Below are positions 7,610 through 14,709 of a DNA stretch of 14,901 nucleotides, piece by piece. Position 1 is the first letter of the stretch, and every line of letters begins with the position of its first letter. The notes below the pieces were generated by a model. It saw nothing but the letters and a program-made list of their open reading frames with translations, did not search any database and had not been told where the DNA came from. Source of the DNA: Thermotogae bacterium (GTDB taxonomy: Bacteria > Thermotogota > Thermotogae > B3-G13); assembly GCA_015486095.1 (NCBI GenBank), contig WFSK01000172.1, positions 1 to 14,901 of the forward strand. The letters run 5' to 3'. Position numbers and translations under genes: made by a program.

Positions 7610-9334
7610 ATGAAGATCGAGAACATGATCCCCGTTTCTCTTGGCAAGGTCCCGGCTGATGTCCTGCTCAAGAATTGCAAGATCGTGAACGTCTTCACCG
7701 GTGAGATCGAAGAGGGAAACATAGCACTCTACCGCAAGAGAATAGCAGGGATAGGAGATTACAACGAGGGAAAGGAAGTCATCGATCTCAACGGCGATTA
7801 CGTAGTTCCAGGGCTCATAGATGCACATATGCATATAGAGAGTTCTATGGTAGAACCTGTGGAGTTCGCAAGAACAGTGCTTCCTCGCGGGACGACGACT
7901 GTGATCGCCGATCCGCATGAAATAGCGAACGTTATGGGGATTTCAGGAATAGAATACATGCTCAAGTATACCGAAGGCGTTCCCCTGAACATCTACGTGA
8001 TGATCCCCTCTTGCGTACCTGCAACGGATATGGAAACGAGTGGTGCGAACATCTCAGCGATAGATACGATCACGTTGATCACGAAATATCCCCGTGTATT
8101 AGGTCTCGGAGAGGTTATGAATTATCCAGGCGTTATAGATGTTAACCTCGATCTGATCACGAAGATAGAGATCATCCGTCACCTTTACAAGAAGATCGAT
8201 GGGCATGCACCAGGTTTGACCGGAAAAGAACTGAATGCCTACATCTCTGCTTTCATACGCACGGATCACGAATGCACCACGAAAGAAGAGGCACTCGAGA
8301 AGGTCTCACGTGGTATGCAGGTGCTGATCCGTGAGGGAAGTGTTGCGAGAAACCTCGATGCGTTGATCGGTGCAGTAAACGTTACGAATGAGAGATTCTT
8401 CTCCTTCTGCACCGACGACCGTAATCCATATGATATAACCAGGGAAGGTCATATAGATAACATGATTCGCCGTGCCGTATCTAAGGGTATAGACCCCATA
8501 ACGGCTATCAGGATGGCGACGATCAACACCACTAAATATTACGGCTTGAGGAGTATGGGAGCGATCGCCCCCTCGTACAAGGCAGATATGGTTGTGACCC
8601 ATTCCCTCGAAGATTTCTTCCCCCATATCGTCATCAAAGACTCCAAAATAGTGGCGGTGGATGGGGTGTTGAAGGCAAAAATCGTGGGGAATCGAAGAGA
8701 CGGATTTATCCCGAAGATGGATGGAAATTTTAAGACGCCGCATATAACGGAGTCGGATCTGAAGCTCAACGTTGAAGGTGACAGAACGAGGGCAATTCAA
8801 GTTTTCAACAACAGTCTGATAACGGAAGAAAGAATATTCGATACCCCTCCATCGGATATACCAAACGTAGGGCAAGATCTTTTAAAAATAGCGGTCATCA
8901 GCAGATATGTCCCCGAAAAATCGGTATCCGTGGGTGCGATATCCGGTTTCGGTCTGAAAGAAGGAGCAATAGCCACATCTGTAGGACATGACTCCCACAA
9001 CATCTCGGTAGTGGGGGCAAATGACGTCGATATGGTTACTGCCGTTAATCGGGTGATCGACCTCCATGGCGGACTGGTCGTCGTTGACGACGGAAGAGTG
9101 ATATGCGAACTACCGTTACCGATAGCGGGACTGATGTCGGATCTTCCGATGGAAGAAGTTGCCCAGAAGATAGAGGAATTAAAGGAAGCGGCACGATCAC
9201 TTGGCTGTTCCATCGAAGACCCGTTCATGGTTCTCTCCTTTGTACAATTGGCAGTTATACCGAAGTTAAGGATAACGAATCTGGGCCTCGTGGATGTGGA
9301 AGAGCATCGATTTGTAAGTGTTGGAGTGAGTTAA
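7610..9334 (+). CDS. ade: Adenine deaminase
   Basis: The 574-residue amidohydrolase converts adenine to hypoxanthine and ammonia in purine salvage or degradation. The metal site is complete: DAHMHIESS (71-79; H73, H75), the bridging glutamate E168 in LGLGEVMN, H199 in DGHAPGL, H220 in RTDHE, and the aspartate pair in FCTDDRNP (264-272). VIADPHEIANVMG (98-110) is a hallmark of the Ade family. The second half (about 370-574) is the characteristic C-terminal domain, with GLKEGAIATSVGHDSHN and DLPMEEVAQ. Length matches B. subtilis-type Ade. The ATG has a strong AAGGAGG site 7 bases upstream. The xanthine dehydrogenase subunit starts 2 bases after its stop, so the product hypoxanthine can be passed to the next enzyme. 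Confidence 0.96.
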   Translation: MKIENMIPVSLGKVPADVLLKNCKIVNVFTGEIEEGNIALYRKRIAGIGDYNEGKEVIDLNGDYVVPGLIDAHMHIESSMVEPVEFARTVLPRGTTTVIADPHEIANVMGISGIEYMLKYTEGVPLNIYVMIPSCVPATDMETSGANISAIDTITLITKYPRVLGLGEVMNYPGVIDVNLDLITKIEIIRHLYKKIDGHAPGLTGKELNAYISAFIRTDHECTTKEEALEKVSRGMQVLIREGSVARNLDALIGAVNVTNERFFSFCTDDRNPYDITREGHIDNMIRRAVSKGIDPITAIRMATINTTKYYGLRSMGAIAPSYKADMVVTHSLEDFFPHIVIKDSKIVAVDGVLKAKIVGNRRDGFIPKMDGNFKTPHITESDLKLNVEGDRTRAIQVFNNSLITEERIFDTPPSDIPNVGQDLLKIAVISRYVPEKSVSVGAISGFGLKEGAIATSVGHDSHNISVVGANDVDMVTAVNRVIDLHGGLVVVDDGRVICELPLPIAGLMSDLPMEEVAQKIEELKEAARSLGCSIEDPFMVLSFVQLAVIPKLRITNLGLVDVEEHRFVSVGVS

Positions 9335-9336
9335 CG

Positions 9337-11643
9337 ATGAGCATAAGAAGTACAGAAGAGATTGGTTATTCCATTATAGGAAGAGAAGTTAAACGAGTCG
9401 ATGCCGTTCAGAAGGTGACGGGTCAGGCTAAATTCGTAGCCGACTTCGATATGAAGGGTATGCTCTACGGTGCACTCGTGCTTTCAAGGCATGCCCGTGC
9501 ACGAGTCAAACACATAGATACATCTTATGCCAGGTCATTAAAGGGCGTTAGAGCGATTCTGACCCACAAGGACATCCCTGGTGAGAATCAACTGGGTGAG
9601 GTCATCAACGATATGCCCTGCCTTGTACCAGAAGGAGATGAGGTTAGGTATTATGGAGACGTTGTAGCCCTCGTTGCAGCAGATACCCTCAAGATAGCGA
9701 ACGAGGCAGCAGATATGGTAAAAGTCGAGTACGAAGAACTCGAACCCGTTTTGACGATAGAAGAGGCATTGGAAGGTAAAATTAGAGTACATCCTTCAGG
9801 GAATATCGTGACCTCCAAGAAGATCAGAAAGGGTAACGTAGAGCTCGGTTTTCTCCGATCCGATGTGATCATCGAAGACGATTTCTACGCCCACTATCAG
9901 GAACACACCTATCTGGAGACTCAGGGTATCCTCGCCATATTCGATAGCGATTATGGTTTAACCATATACGGTTCGATGCAATGCCCTTATTACGTTCAAG
10001 ATGCGGTGCCCAGAGTTCTGGGGCTTCCTTTGAATCGGGTGCGTGTGATACAGGCAGAAACAGGAGGAGCATTTGGGGGAAAGGAAGAAATTCCATCTCA
10101 CGTCGCTGCTCAATGTGCTCTCTTGGCCTATCATACCCGAAGACCGGTTTTACTCGTTTATCCAAGGGAGGTCGATATCCAGACGACCAGTAAGAGACAT
10201 CCGATAAAGTCTCATTATAAGATAGGATTGAGTAAGAATGGGAAGATAAATGCCATCGAGGTCGTTGCACATATGGATGTTGGTGCCTACGCCACGCTTT
10301 CACCGATCGTGATGTACAGGAGTCTCATCCATGCGGCAGGGGCATACGATGTACCCAACGTAAAAATCGATATAGATGGTGTGTACACGAACAAGGTCCC
10401 TTGTGGGGCATTCAGAGGATTCGGGACCCCACAAGTCTTCTTCGCAATCGAATCTATGATAGATGAAGCCGCGGAGAGATTGAAGATGGATCCGATCGAA
10501 TTGAGATTGAAGAACGCATTGCGTGTTGGAAGTCGAACCGCTACCGCACATCTCCTGAAAGAATCCGTTGGGGCTGTCCAGACGATTGAGCATGCCGTTA
10601 AGATCTCCAATTATGAAGCACTGAAGAGACATGTTGCAGAATTCAACGTCAAAAATAGATTCAAAAAGAGGGGAATAGGGGTATCTCACATAATATACGG
10701 AGTCTCTCTTGGCGCAGCCGGTCAGCATCTTGATGCCGCATCTGCCCTCGTACAGGTACACAAGGATGGCTCGGTCAGTCTGCACATAGGAAATACGGAG
10801 ATGGGACAGGGTGCCAAGACCGTTATGACGATGATCGCGTCCGAGGTACTTGGGCAAAGTATGGACAGGATCTACATGGCGAATCCTGATACTTCTTATG
10901 TTCAGGACAGTGGTCCCACCGTGGCATCGAGAACGACGGTATTCAGTGGTAATGCCCTCAAAGAGGCCTGTGAAAAGATAAAGCGAAGGATGACGGAATA
11001 CTTCGCGAAGACACGTGAAGTCTCAACAGATGATGTTATCTTTGAAGGAGGCACGGTCAGGACACTGGATGGGGCTAAAAAAACGAGTTTCGATGCCCTC
11101 GCACGTGAATGTGATGCCGCAAACGTAAAGTTGATCGAAACGGGATGGTTCAGGACTCCGAAACTTCATTGGGATCCGAAGACCGGTCTGGGAGAGGCAT
11201 ACGTTACCTACGCCTACGCCACACAGATCGTGGTCGTCGAGGTAGACCTGTTGACGGGAAGAACGAATGTAACAGAAGGTTACACATCACACGATGTTGG
11301 TAAAAAGCTCAACCCGGTTGGTCTAATTGGACAGGTCCAGGGAGGTTTCGTGCAGGGTATGGGATATGCGATCTCAGAGGAACTCAAGACGGAAAACGGG
11401 AAGATCCTGACTGATAACTTCAACACGTATATCATACCGACCGTAATGGATATCCCGAAGAAGCTGAAGATAGACTTCGTAGAAGATGAGTTCAAAACTG
11501 GTCCATTTGGCGCCAAGGGTATAGGAGAGCCTTCTCTGATGCCTACCCCTGCAGCGATAGCCAACGCCATCTCGAACGCAATAGGGAAGAGGGTCAGACG
11601 AATTCCAGCAACACCCGAATACGTGATGAGCCTTTTGGAATGA
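9337..11643 (+). CDS. xdhA: Xanthine dehydrogenase, molybdopterin-binding subunit
   Basis: The 768-residue protein is a molybdenum hydroxylase large subunit: an N-terminal aldehyde oxidase/xanthine dehydrogenase a/b hammerhead domain (about 25-135) followed by two Mo-cofactor domains. Purine-type active-site residues known from bovine XDH all have counterparts: Q215 in SMQCPYYVQ, E250 in GGAFGGKE, R360 in GAFRGFG and the general base E731 in GAKGIGEP. The glutamate of GGKE is usually replaced in aldehyde oxidases, which favours a purine substrate. NTEMGQG (486-492) contacts the pterin. The open frame extends back to 9103 inside ade, but ATG 9337, with GGAG (9323-9326) upstream and the usual family N-terminus, is the start. 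Adjacent ade supports hypoxanthine/xanthine oxidation. The 2Fe-2S and FAD subunits are missing from the window. A related purine or N-heterocycle hydroxylase is the alternative. Confidence 0.9.
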   Translation: MSIRSTEEIGYSIIGREVKRVDAVQKVTGQAKFVADFDMKGMLYGALVLSRHARARVKHIDTSYARSLKGVRAILTHKDIPGENQLGEVINDMPCLVPEGDEVRYYGDVVALVAADTLKIANEAADMVKVEYEELEPVLTIEEALEGKIRVHPSGNIVTSKKIRKGNVELGFLRSDVIIEDDFYAHYQEHTYLETQGILAIFDSDYGLTIYGSMQCPYYVQDAVPRVLGLPLNRVRVIQAETGGAFGGKEEIPSHVAAQCALLAYHTRRPVLLVYPREVDIQTTSKRHPIKSHYKIGLSKNGKINAIEVVAHMDVGAYATLSPIVMYRSLIHAAGAYDVPNVKIDIDGVYTNKVPCGAFRGFGTPQVFFAIESMIDEAAERLKMDPIELRLKNALRVGSRTATAHLLKESVGAVQTIEHAVKISNYEALKRHVAEFNVKNRFKKRGIGVSHIIYGVSLGAAGQHLDAASALVQVHKDGSVSLHIGNTEMGQGAKTVMTMIASEVLGQSMDRIYMANPDTSYVQDSGPTVASRTTVFSGNALKEACEKIKRRMTEYFAKTREVSTDDVIFEGGTVRTLDGAKKTSFDALARECDAANVKLIETGWFRTPKLHWDPKTGLGEAYVTYAYATQIVVVEVDLLTGRTNVTEGYTSHDVGKKLNPVGLIGQVQGGFVQGMGYAISEELKTENGKILTDNFNTYIIPTVMDIPKKLKIDFVEDEFKTGPFGAKGIGEPSLMPTPAAIANAISNAIGKRVRRIPATPEYVMSLLE

Positions 11644-11677
11644 TGGATTAAAAATCTGGAACGGGAATCCATAGTTA

Positions 11678-11707
11678 TTCACCTTGCCTTACAGGTGGCT
11701 GTATAAT
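11678..11707 (+). promoter_or_regulatory. Promoter-like TTCACC-N18-TATAAT with no gene directly downstream
   Basis: TTCACC (11678-11683) matches the -35 consensus at four of six positions and is followed, after 18 bases, by a perfect TATAAT (11702-11707). Transcription would start near 11714 and run through the repeat modules, about 400 bases before the next start codon. It could drive a small RNA, give a long leader for the PLP-enzyme gene, or be a chance match in AT-rich DNA. Confidence 0.3.
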
Positions 11708-11746
11708 AAAAAAGTTGATGGAATGATTAAGGAAAAGCGTACCGTT

Positions 11747-11799
11747 GTTTCGCAACCGTTCACAACACTTCCACATTAAGATATGCTCCCCTACCTCAT
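11747..11799 (+). repeat. Degenerate repeat module, copy 1
   Basis: This 53-base stretch aligns with 14646-14697 in the same orientation, with about three quarters of positions identical and a single one-base gap; most differences are transitions. The best-conserved parts are the CACAACACT-like core, the AGATAT (11779-11784) and the final CTACCTCAT. The core is also related to the tail of the 65-base repeat at 11881-11919. Confidence 0.6.
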
Positions 11800-11835
11800 T
11801 TGCTATATGAGTCTCGCAGTAGCCTCTCAACAATA

Positions 11836-11900
11836 ATAGCGGTTTGCTGAAAAAGAAATAGTGAAGTTGAACAACGTCTTCACTTACACAACGACGCACA
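11836..11900 (+). repeat. 65-base repeat, left copy (inverted relative to 14710-14774)
   Basis: Reverse-complementing 14710-14774 aligns it with this stretch without gaps at 58 of 65 positions. The seven differences all fall in the first 36 bases, six of them transitions, and the last 29 bases (11872-11900) are identical. Similarity begins sharply at ATAGCGG (11836) and stops at 11900. The following CGCACATCGAGATAT (11895-11909) recurs exactly, in direct orientation, at 14669-14683. Confidence 0.85.
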
Positions 11901-11968
11901 TCGAGATATCCCTCCTACCGAATTGTTGAAGGAGAGAAAAGTCTTGTTTATATTTTCATCAACACAGT

Positions 11969-11998
11969 TTGACATAGAACCCTTACAGATGTTATATG
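11969..11998 (+). promoter_or_regulatory. Possible upstream promoter (TTGACA -35)
   Basis: A perfect TTGACA lies at 11969-11974. At 18 bases downstream the sequence is TATATG (11993-11998), a weak -10 matching the first four consensus positions. It lies just upstream of the stronger extended -10 at 12011-12019 and could act as a second start for the PLP-enzyme operon. Confidence 0.3.
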
Positions 11999-12010
11999 TG
12001 AAAAGAAATA

Positions 12011-12019
12011 TGATATAAT
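12011..12019 (+). promoter_or_regulatory. Extended -10 promoter for the PLP enzyme-DUF402-HhH operon
   Basis: TGATATAAT (12011-12019) is a perfect extended -10 element (TGn followed by TATAAT). Transcription would start near 12026, giving a leader of about 96 bases. The leader holds CTCC (12063-12066), which could pair with GGAG at 12083-12086 or with GGAG inside the ribosome site (12108-12111). No known riboswitch class is recognisable in it. Confidence 0.55.
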
Positions 12020-12121
12020 TTCTACAAAGTGGGTTCGTACGACAGTGCATTCAAGAGGGATTCTCCGAAAAGCCAATTCGATGGAGTTGAGTACAATAAT
12101 TACGTTAGGAGGTAAATTGTT

Positions 12122-13510
12122 GTGAGTGTTAAAAAAGTGATCGGTCCAACGTTTGAGGAGATGCTTCATCCAGACAAGATAGAGCCGGGGATAAGGCAAT
12201 TGGCACTGAAGAAATTCAGAGAAGATCCTCTCGACCCTATCAATCTGTTCAACATCACTTGGCGAGGTCCAGATAATCGCATAAAGTATATGGTTTTACC
12301 TAAAGAACTCACCGGTGTCGATGCGAATATCGTTGTGATGTACAGCAGGGATTTTCCAACGGGGAGTCATAAGGTGGGAGCGACATACTCGATACTCGTC
12401 GAGAAGGTCATTCGGGATGAGGTGGATCCATCCTATCACACCCTCATATGGCCATCCACTGGTAATTATGGGATCGGGGGTGCCTGGGTTGGATGCAGGA
12501 TGAAATTCGACACGATCGTTATATTGCCTGAAGAGATGAGTAAGGAACGGTTCGATATGATAAGGTCATATGGTGCCAGGGTTATCGCTACCCCGGGGTG
12601 TGAATCGAACGTCAAGGAGATCTACGATAAGTCCAAAGAATTGAAAGCTCAAAATCCCGATAAGGTTAGAATCCTTAACCAATTCAGTGAATTCGGCAAT
12701 TATCGTTTTCACTATTACGTAACGGGGAATACGATGCTCGAACTCGTCGAGCAGGAGGGAATTGGTAATGGGAAGGTTGCCGCTGTGGTACTTGGAGTTG
12801 GTTCTGCTGGAACTATAGCTTGCGGTGATAGGGTGAAACAGGTTTTTCCAGAGGCGAAGGTTGTCGCTCTCGAACCGATCCAGTGTCCAACGATATCTAT
12901 GAATGGTTATGGCGGACACGATATTCAGGGCATAGGTGATAAGCACGTCACCTGGATTCATCACGTTACCAACAACGATGCAGTTGTGGCGATAGACGAT
13001 ATGGAATCCAAAAAGGGATTGCAGCTCCTTACAGACGAAGTTGGTAAGGCATTTCTCAAGGAATTCATCCCAGAAGAGATGGTGGAGGAGATGTCAACCA
13101 TCTTCGGGATCTCGGGTGTTGCCAACGTGCTTGGTGCGATAAAGATTGCCAAGAAGTATGGGTTTGGTAAAAACGATAACATCCTGACTATAGCAACTGA
13201 CACCATAGATAGATATCGTTCTGTTATGTCAGCTCTCGATAAGAGGTTTGGGAAGATGGATAGAGCGGAGGCAAAGGCGAGATTCGAATCGATCTTCATG
13301 GGAGTCAAGACGGATTGGTTTTTCGAAGGAACTCTTGAGAATAGAAGGAGATGGCACAATCTAAAGTACTATACCTGGGTGGAGCAACAGGGTAAGACTG
13401 TTGAAGAACTCAACGAGCAGCTAAAAGAGGAATATTGGGAAAAACAACAGCAGATGACGAGAGAAACGGATGAACTCATTCTCGATCACAGGAGAAGAAA
13501 GGGGATATGA
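12122..13510 (+). CDS. PLP-dependent fold-type II enzyme, TrpB/cysteine-synthase-like, substrate unknown
   Basis: The 462-residue protein has the fold-type II (tryptophan synthase beta superfamily) core. TGSHKVGA (80-87) contains the probable PLP-binding K84, preceded by His as in TrpB (TGAHK) rather than the SxKDR of cysteine synthase. STGNYG (112-117) is the substrate carboxylate loop, and LGVGSAGT (224-231) is the phosphate-binding glycine loop. TrpB's catalytic Glu, which precedes the TGxG loop, is replaced by Ser112, so it is not tryptophan synthase. About 100 residues beyond the usual core form a charged, helical tail. The GTG start has AGGAGGT (12107-12113) 8 bases upstream. The stop overlaps the DUF402 start (ATGA). 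Genome annotations often call such proteins 'PLP-dependent protein subunit beta' or cysteine synthase; lyase, beta-replacement and dehydratase activities all remain open. Confidence 0.8.
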   Translation: MSVKKVIGPTFEEMLHPDKIEPGIRQLALKKFREDPLDPINLFNITWRGPDNRIKYMVLPKELTGVDANIVVMYSRDFPTGSHKVGATYSILVEKVIRDEVDPSYHTLIWPSTGNYGIGGAWVGCRMKFDTIVILPEEMSKERFDMIRSYGARVIATPGCESNVKEIYDKSKELKAQNPDKVRILNQFSEFGNYRFHYYVTGNTMLELVEQEGIGNGKVAAVVLGVGSAGTIACGDRVKQVFPEAKVVALEPIQCPTISMNGYGGHDIQGIGDKHVTWIHHVTNNDAVVAIDDMESKKGLQLLTDEVGKAFLKEFIPEEMVEEMSTIFGISGVANVLGAIKIAKKYGFGKNDNILTIATDTIDRYRSVMSALDKRFGKMDRAEAKARFESIFMGVKTDWFFEGTLENRRRWHNLKYYTWVEQQGKTVEELNEQLKEEYWEKQQQMTRETDELILDHRRRKGI

Positions 13511-14001
13511 CACACTGCAGAGAAAGAAAGCGATTCCTCTCCGGAAAGGAAATAGTATACGACTGTGAATTGCTAACCTTTCAAGGACAATTCGGTGTTC
13601 TTAGATATTCGATTGAGCATCGACAACGCGTAGGAAGTCTTATTCTGCAGCCTGGTACAGTTTCTTATGGATTTTATTGGGTAGATAGACCGTATATCCT
13701 GTACAAATGGTTCGACGAAAAGGGAAATGGGTGCGGCAATTATTTCAGCCTCGCCGATTCGGTAGTGTTATCCCCTCAGGAATTCTGCTGGCGTGACCTG
13801 ATCGTAGACGTATTGGTCCTTCCCACGGGGCAGATCGAGATCCTCGATGAAGATGAAATACCAGATTCCCTTGATGAACAATTGAGGGTTCGCATAGAAA
13901 GAGGTAAACAAGTCGTGCTGAAGGACTATAAAGTAGTTGTTGAAGAAACTACTGAGATGCTTAAACATATCCCTCTTGATTCGATACCATGCAACGGATA
14001 A
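13507..14001 (+). CDS. DUF402 (FAU-1/YgaC-like) family protein
   Basis: The 164-residue protein matches the DUF402 fold: GTVSYGFYWVDRPYILYKW (50-68), GNYFSLAD (77-84), and WRDLIVDVLVLPTG (95-108) followed by ILDEDEIP (112-119). Characterised relatives are nucleoside tri/diphosphate phosphatases (YgaC/Ntdp type) or the RNA-binding C-terminal part of FAU-1 and RNase AM. The acidic DEDE and the WVD aspartate fit a metal-dependent phosphate-hydrolysing site. Many members have Asn in the YYxN position, where Ser81 stands here. The start overlaps the PLP-enzyme stop as ATGA, and the upstream AAAGGGG lies very close, so expression is probably coupled. The end overlaps the next gene by 13 bases. The function in this operon is unknown. 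Confidence 0.8.
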   Translation: MTHCRERKRFLSGKEIVYDCELLTFQGQFGVLRYSIEHRQRVGSLILQPGTVSYGFYWVDRPYILYKWFDEKGNGCGNYFSLADSVVLSPQEFCWRDLIVDVLVLPTGQIEILDEDEIPDSLDEQLRVRIERGKQVVLKDYKVVVEETTEMLKHIPLDSIPCNG

Positions 14002-14579
14002 ACATAAGGGAATTAAAGAAGGGAATATTATATTCTGAAGAGCTGGGTATCTACTTAAAGAAGAATACAGATGAGGAGATCTTCAAGTGGTTTTTGGCCA
14101 GCATTCTGTTCGGAGCCAGGATCACAGAAACGATTGCAAAGAATACATATAAGACGTTCGAAAAGTATGATCTCTTAAACCCCGAAAAGATATTGAAGGC
14201 AGGTTGGGATTTCTTAGTGTACCCGATAATGAGGGAAGGTGGGTATGTACGTTATGATGGGAAGACATCCGATCAGATCTTAAGAGATTGCGAGACTCTC
14301 ATAAATAGATACGATGGGAGTTTAAAGAAGTTACATGAAGATGCCAGAAACAGCAAAGATTTAGAAGATAGATTGATGAATTTTTATGGAGTCGGTCCTG
14401 TAACGACGAATATTTTCCTTCGAGAGTTAAGACCTTTCTGGGCAAAAGCTGATCCGGAGCCGTTGCCGATCGTGAAGAAGATCGCAAGAGAATACGGGAT
14501 AGATCTGAATAGATATAACAGGAAAAGCATGTCTTTTGTCAGAATGGAGGCAAGTTTAATAAGGTTGAGAAATCGGTAA
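13989..14579 (+). CDS. HhH-GPD (endonuclease III-like) DNA glycosylase-family protein
   Basis: The 196-residue protein shows the endonuclease III fold pattern: an N-terminal helix resembling the Nth 'LLSAQ' helix (FLASILFGARITETIAKNTY, 35-54), and a helix-hairpin-helix FYGVGPVTTNIFLREL (132-147). D155 in AKADPEP follows at the spacing of the catalytic Asp of HhH-GPD glycosylases. The position of the Nth catalytic Lys (VGRK) is Pro-Val here, so any activity would be monofunctional base excision rather than AP lyase. The four-cysteine 4Fe-4S loop of Nth/MutY is absent; the protein ends soon after RLRNR. The ATG lies 13 bases inside the DUF402 gene without a ribosome site, implying coupled translation. 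The alternative is a non-catalytic DNA-binding relative. Confidence 0.72.
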   Translation: MQRINIRELKKGILYSEELGIYLKKNTDEEIFKWFLASILFGARITETIAKNTYKTFEKYDLLNPEKILKAGWDFLVYPIMREGGYVRYDGKTSDQILRDCETLINRYDGSLKKLHEDARNSKDLEDRLMNFYGVGPVTTNIFLRELRPFWAKADPEPLPIVKKIAREYGIDLNRYNRKSMSFVRMEASLIRLRNR

Positions 14580-14645
14580 TACTGCAAAACCAACCGAATA
14601 GAGCATAGGGTACGCTCACGCCTGCCTCGAGACAAGGATAGGTTT

Positions 14646-14697
14646 GCTTCACAACCACTTACAACACTCGCACATCGAGATATACCTTCTACCTCAT
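14646..14697 (+). repeat. Degenerate repeat module, copy 2
   Basis: This stretch aligns in direct orientation with 11747-11799 at about three quarters identity. Its CGCACATCGAGATAT (14669-14683) is identical to 11895-11909. Its CACTTACA (14656-14663) and CGCACA (14669-14674) are complementary to TGTAAGTG (14722-14729) and TGTGCG (14710-14715) in the adjacent inverted repeat, so the two could fold into an imperfect hairpin. Confidence 0.65.
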
Positions 14698-14709
14698 GGA
14701 GCTTAGCGG

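Larger units (their letters stand above)
11644..12121 (+). other. Non-coding region carrying repeats and promoters
   Basis: This 478-base gap holds no credible gene. In order I see a promoter-like TTCACC-N18-TATAAT (11678-11707), a degenerate repeat module (11747-11799), a small stem-loop with CTCAT (11795-11799) pairing ATGAG (11807-11811), a 65-base repeat (11836-11900) running into a second module (to about 11919), two promoter-like elements (11969-12019), a leader of about 95 bases and the AGGAGGT ribosome site (12107-12113) of the next gene. A 74-codon frame on the - strand crosses the repeats but has no ribosome site or recognisable protein family. No clear intrinsic terminator follows xdhA. 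Confidence 0.7.

Noticed and set aside
8306..8875. 189-codon antisense frame inside adenine deaminase
   Set aside because: Its translation has no recognisable motif, and the + strand frame carries a complete, well-conserved ade.
9103..9336. 78-codon upstream extension of the xanthine dehydrogenase frame
   Set aside because: It lies inside ade in another frame, its translation resembles no molybdenum hydroxylase, and ATG 9337 has a GGAG site and the expected family N-terminus.
11645..11700. Intrinsic terminator after xdhA
   Set aside because: GGATT/AATCC and CACCT/AGGTG give only 5-base stems and are followed by an A-rich, not a T-rich, tract.
11675..11899. 74-codon frame on the - strand across the repeats
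   Set aside because: No ribosome site, no recognisable family, and the sequence is explained by DNA repeats shared with 14646-14774.
12026..12110. SAM or other sulfur riboswitch upstream of the cysteine-synthase-like gene
   Set aside because: A short AAGAGGG stretch recalls the SAM-I start, but none of the later conserved core segments is present.
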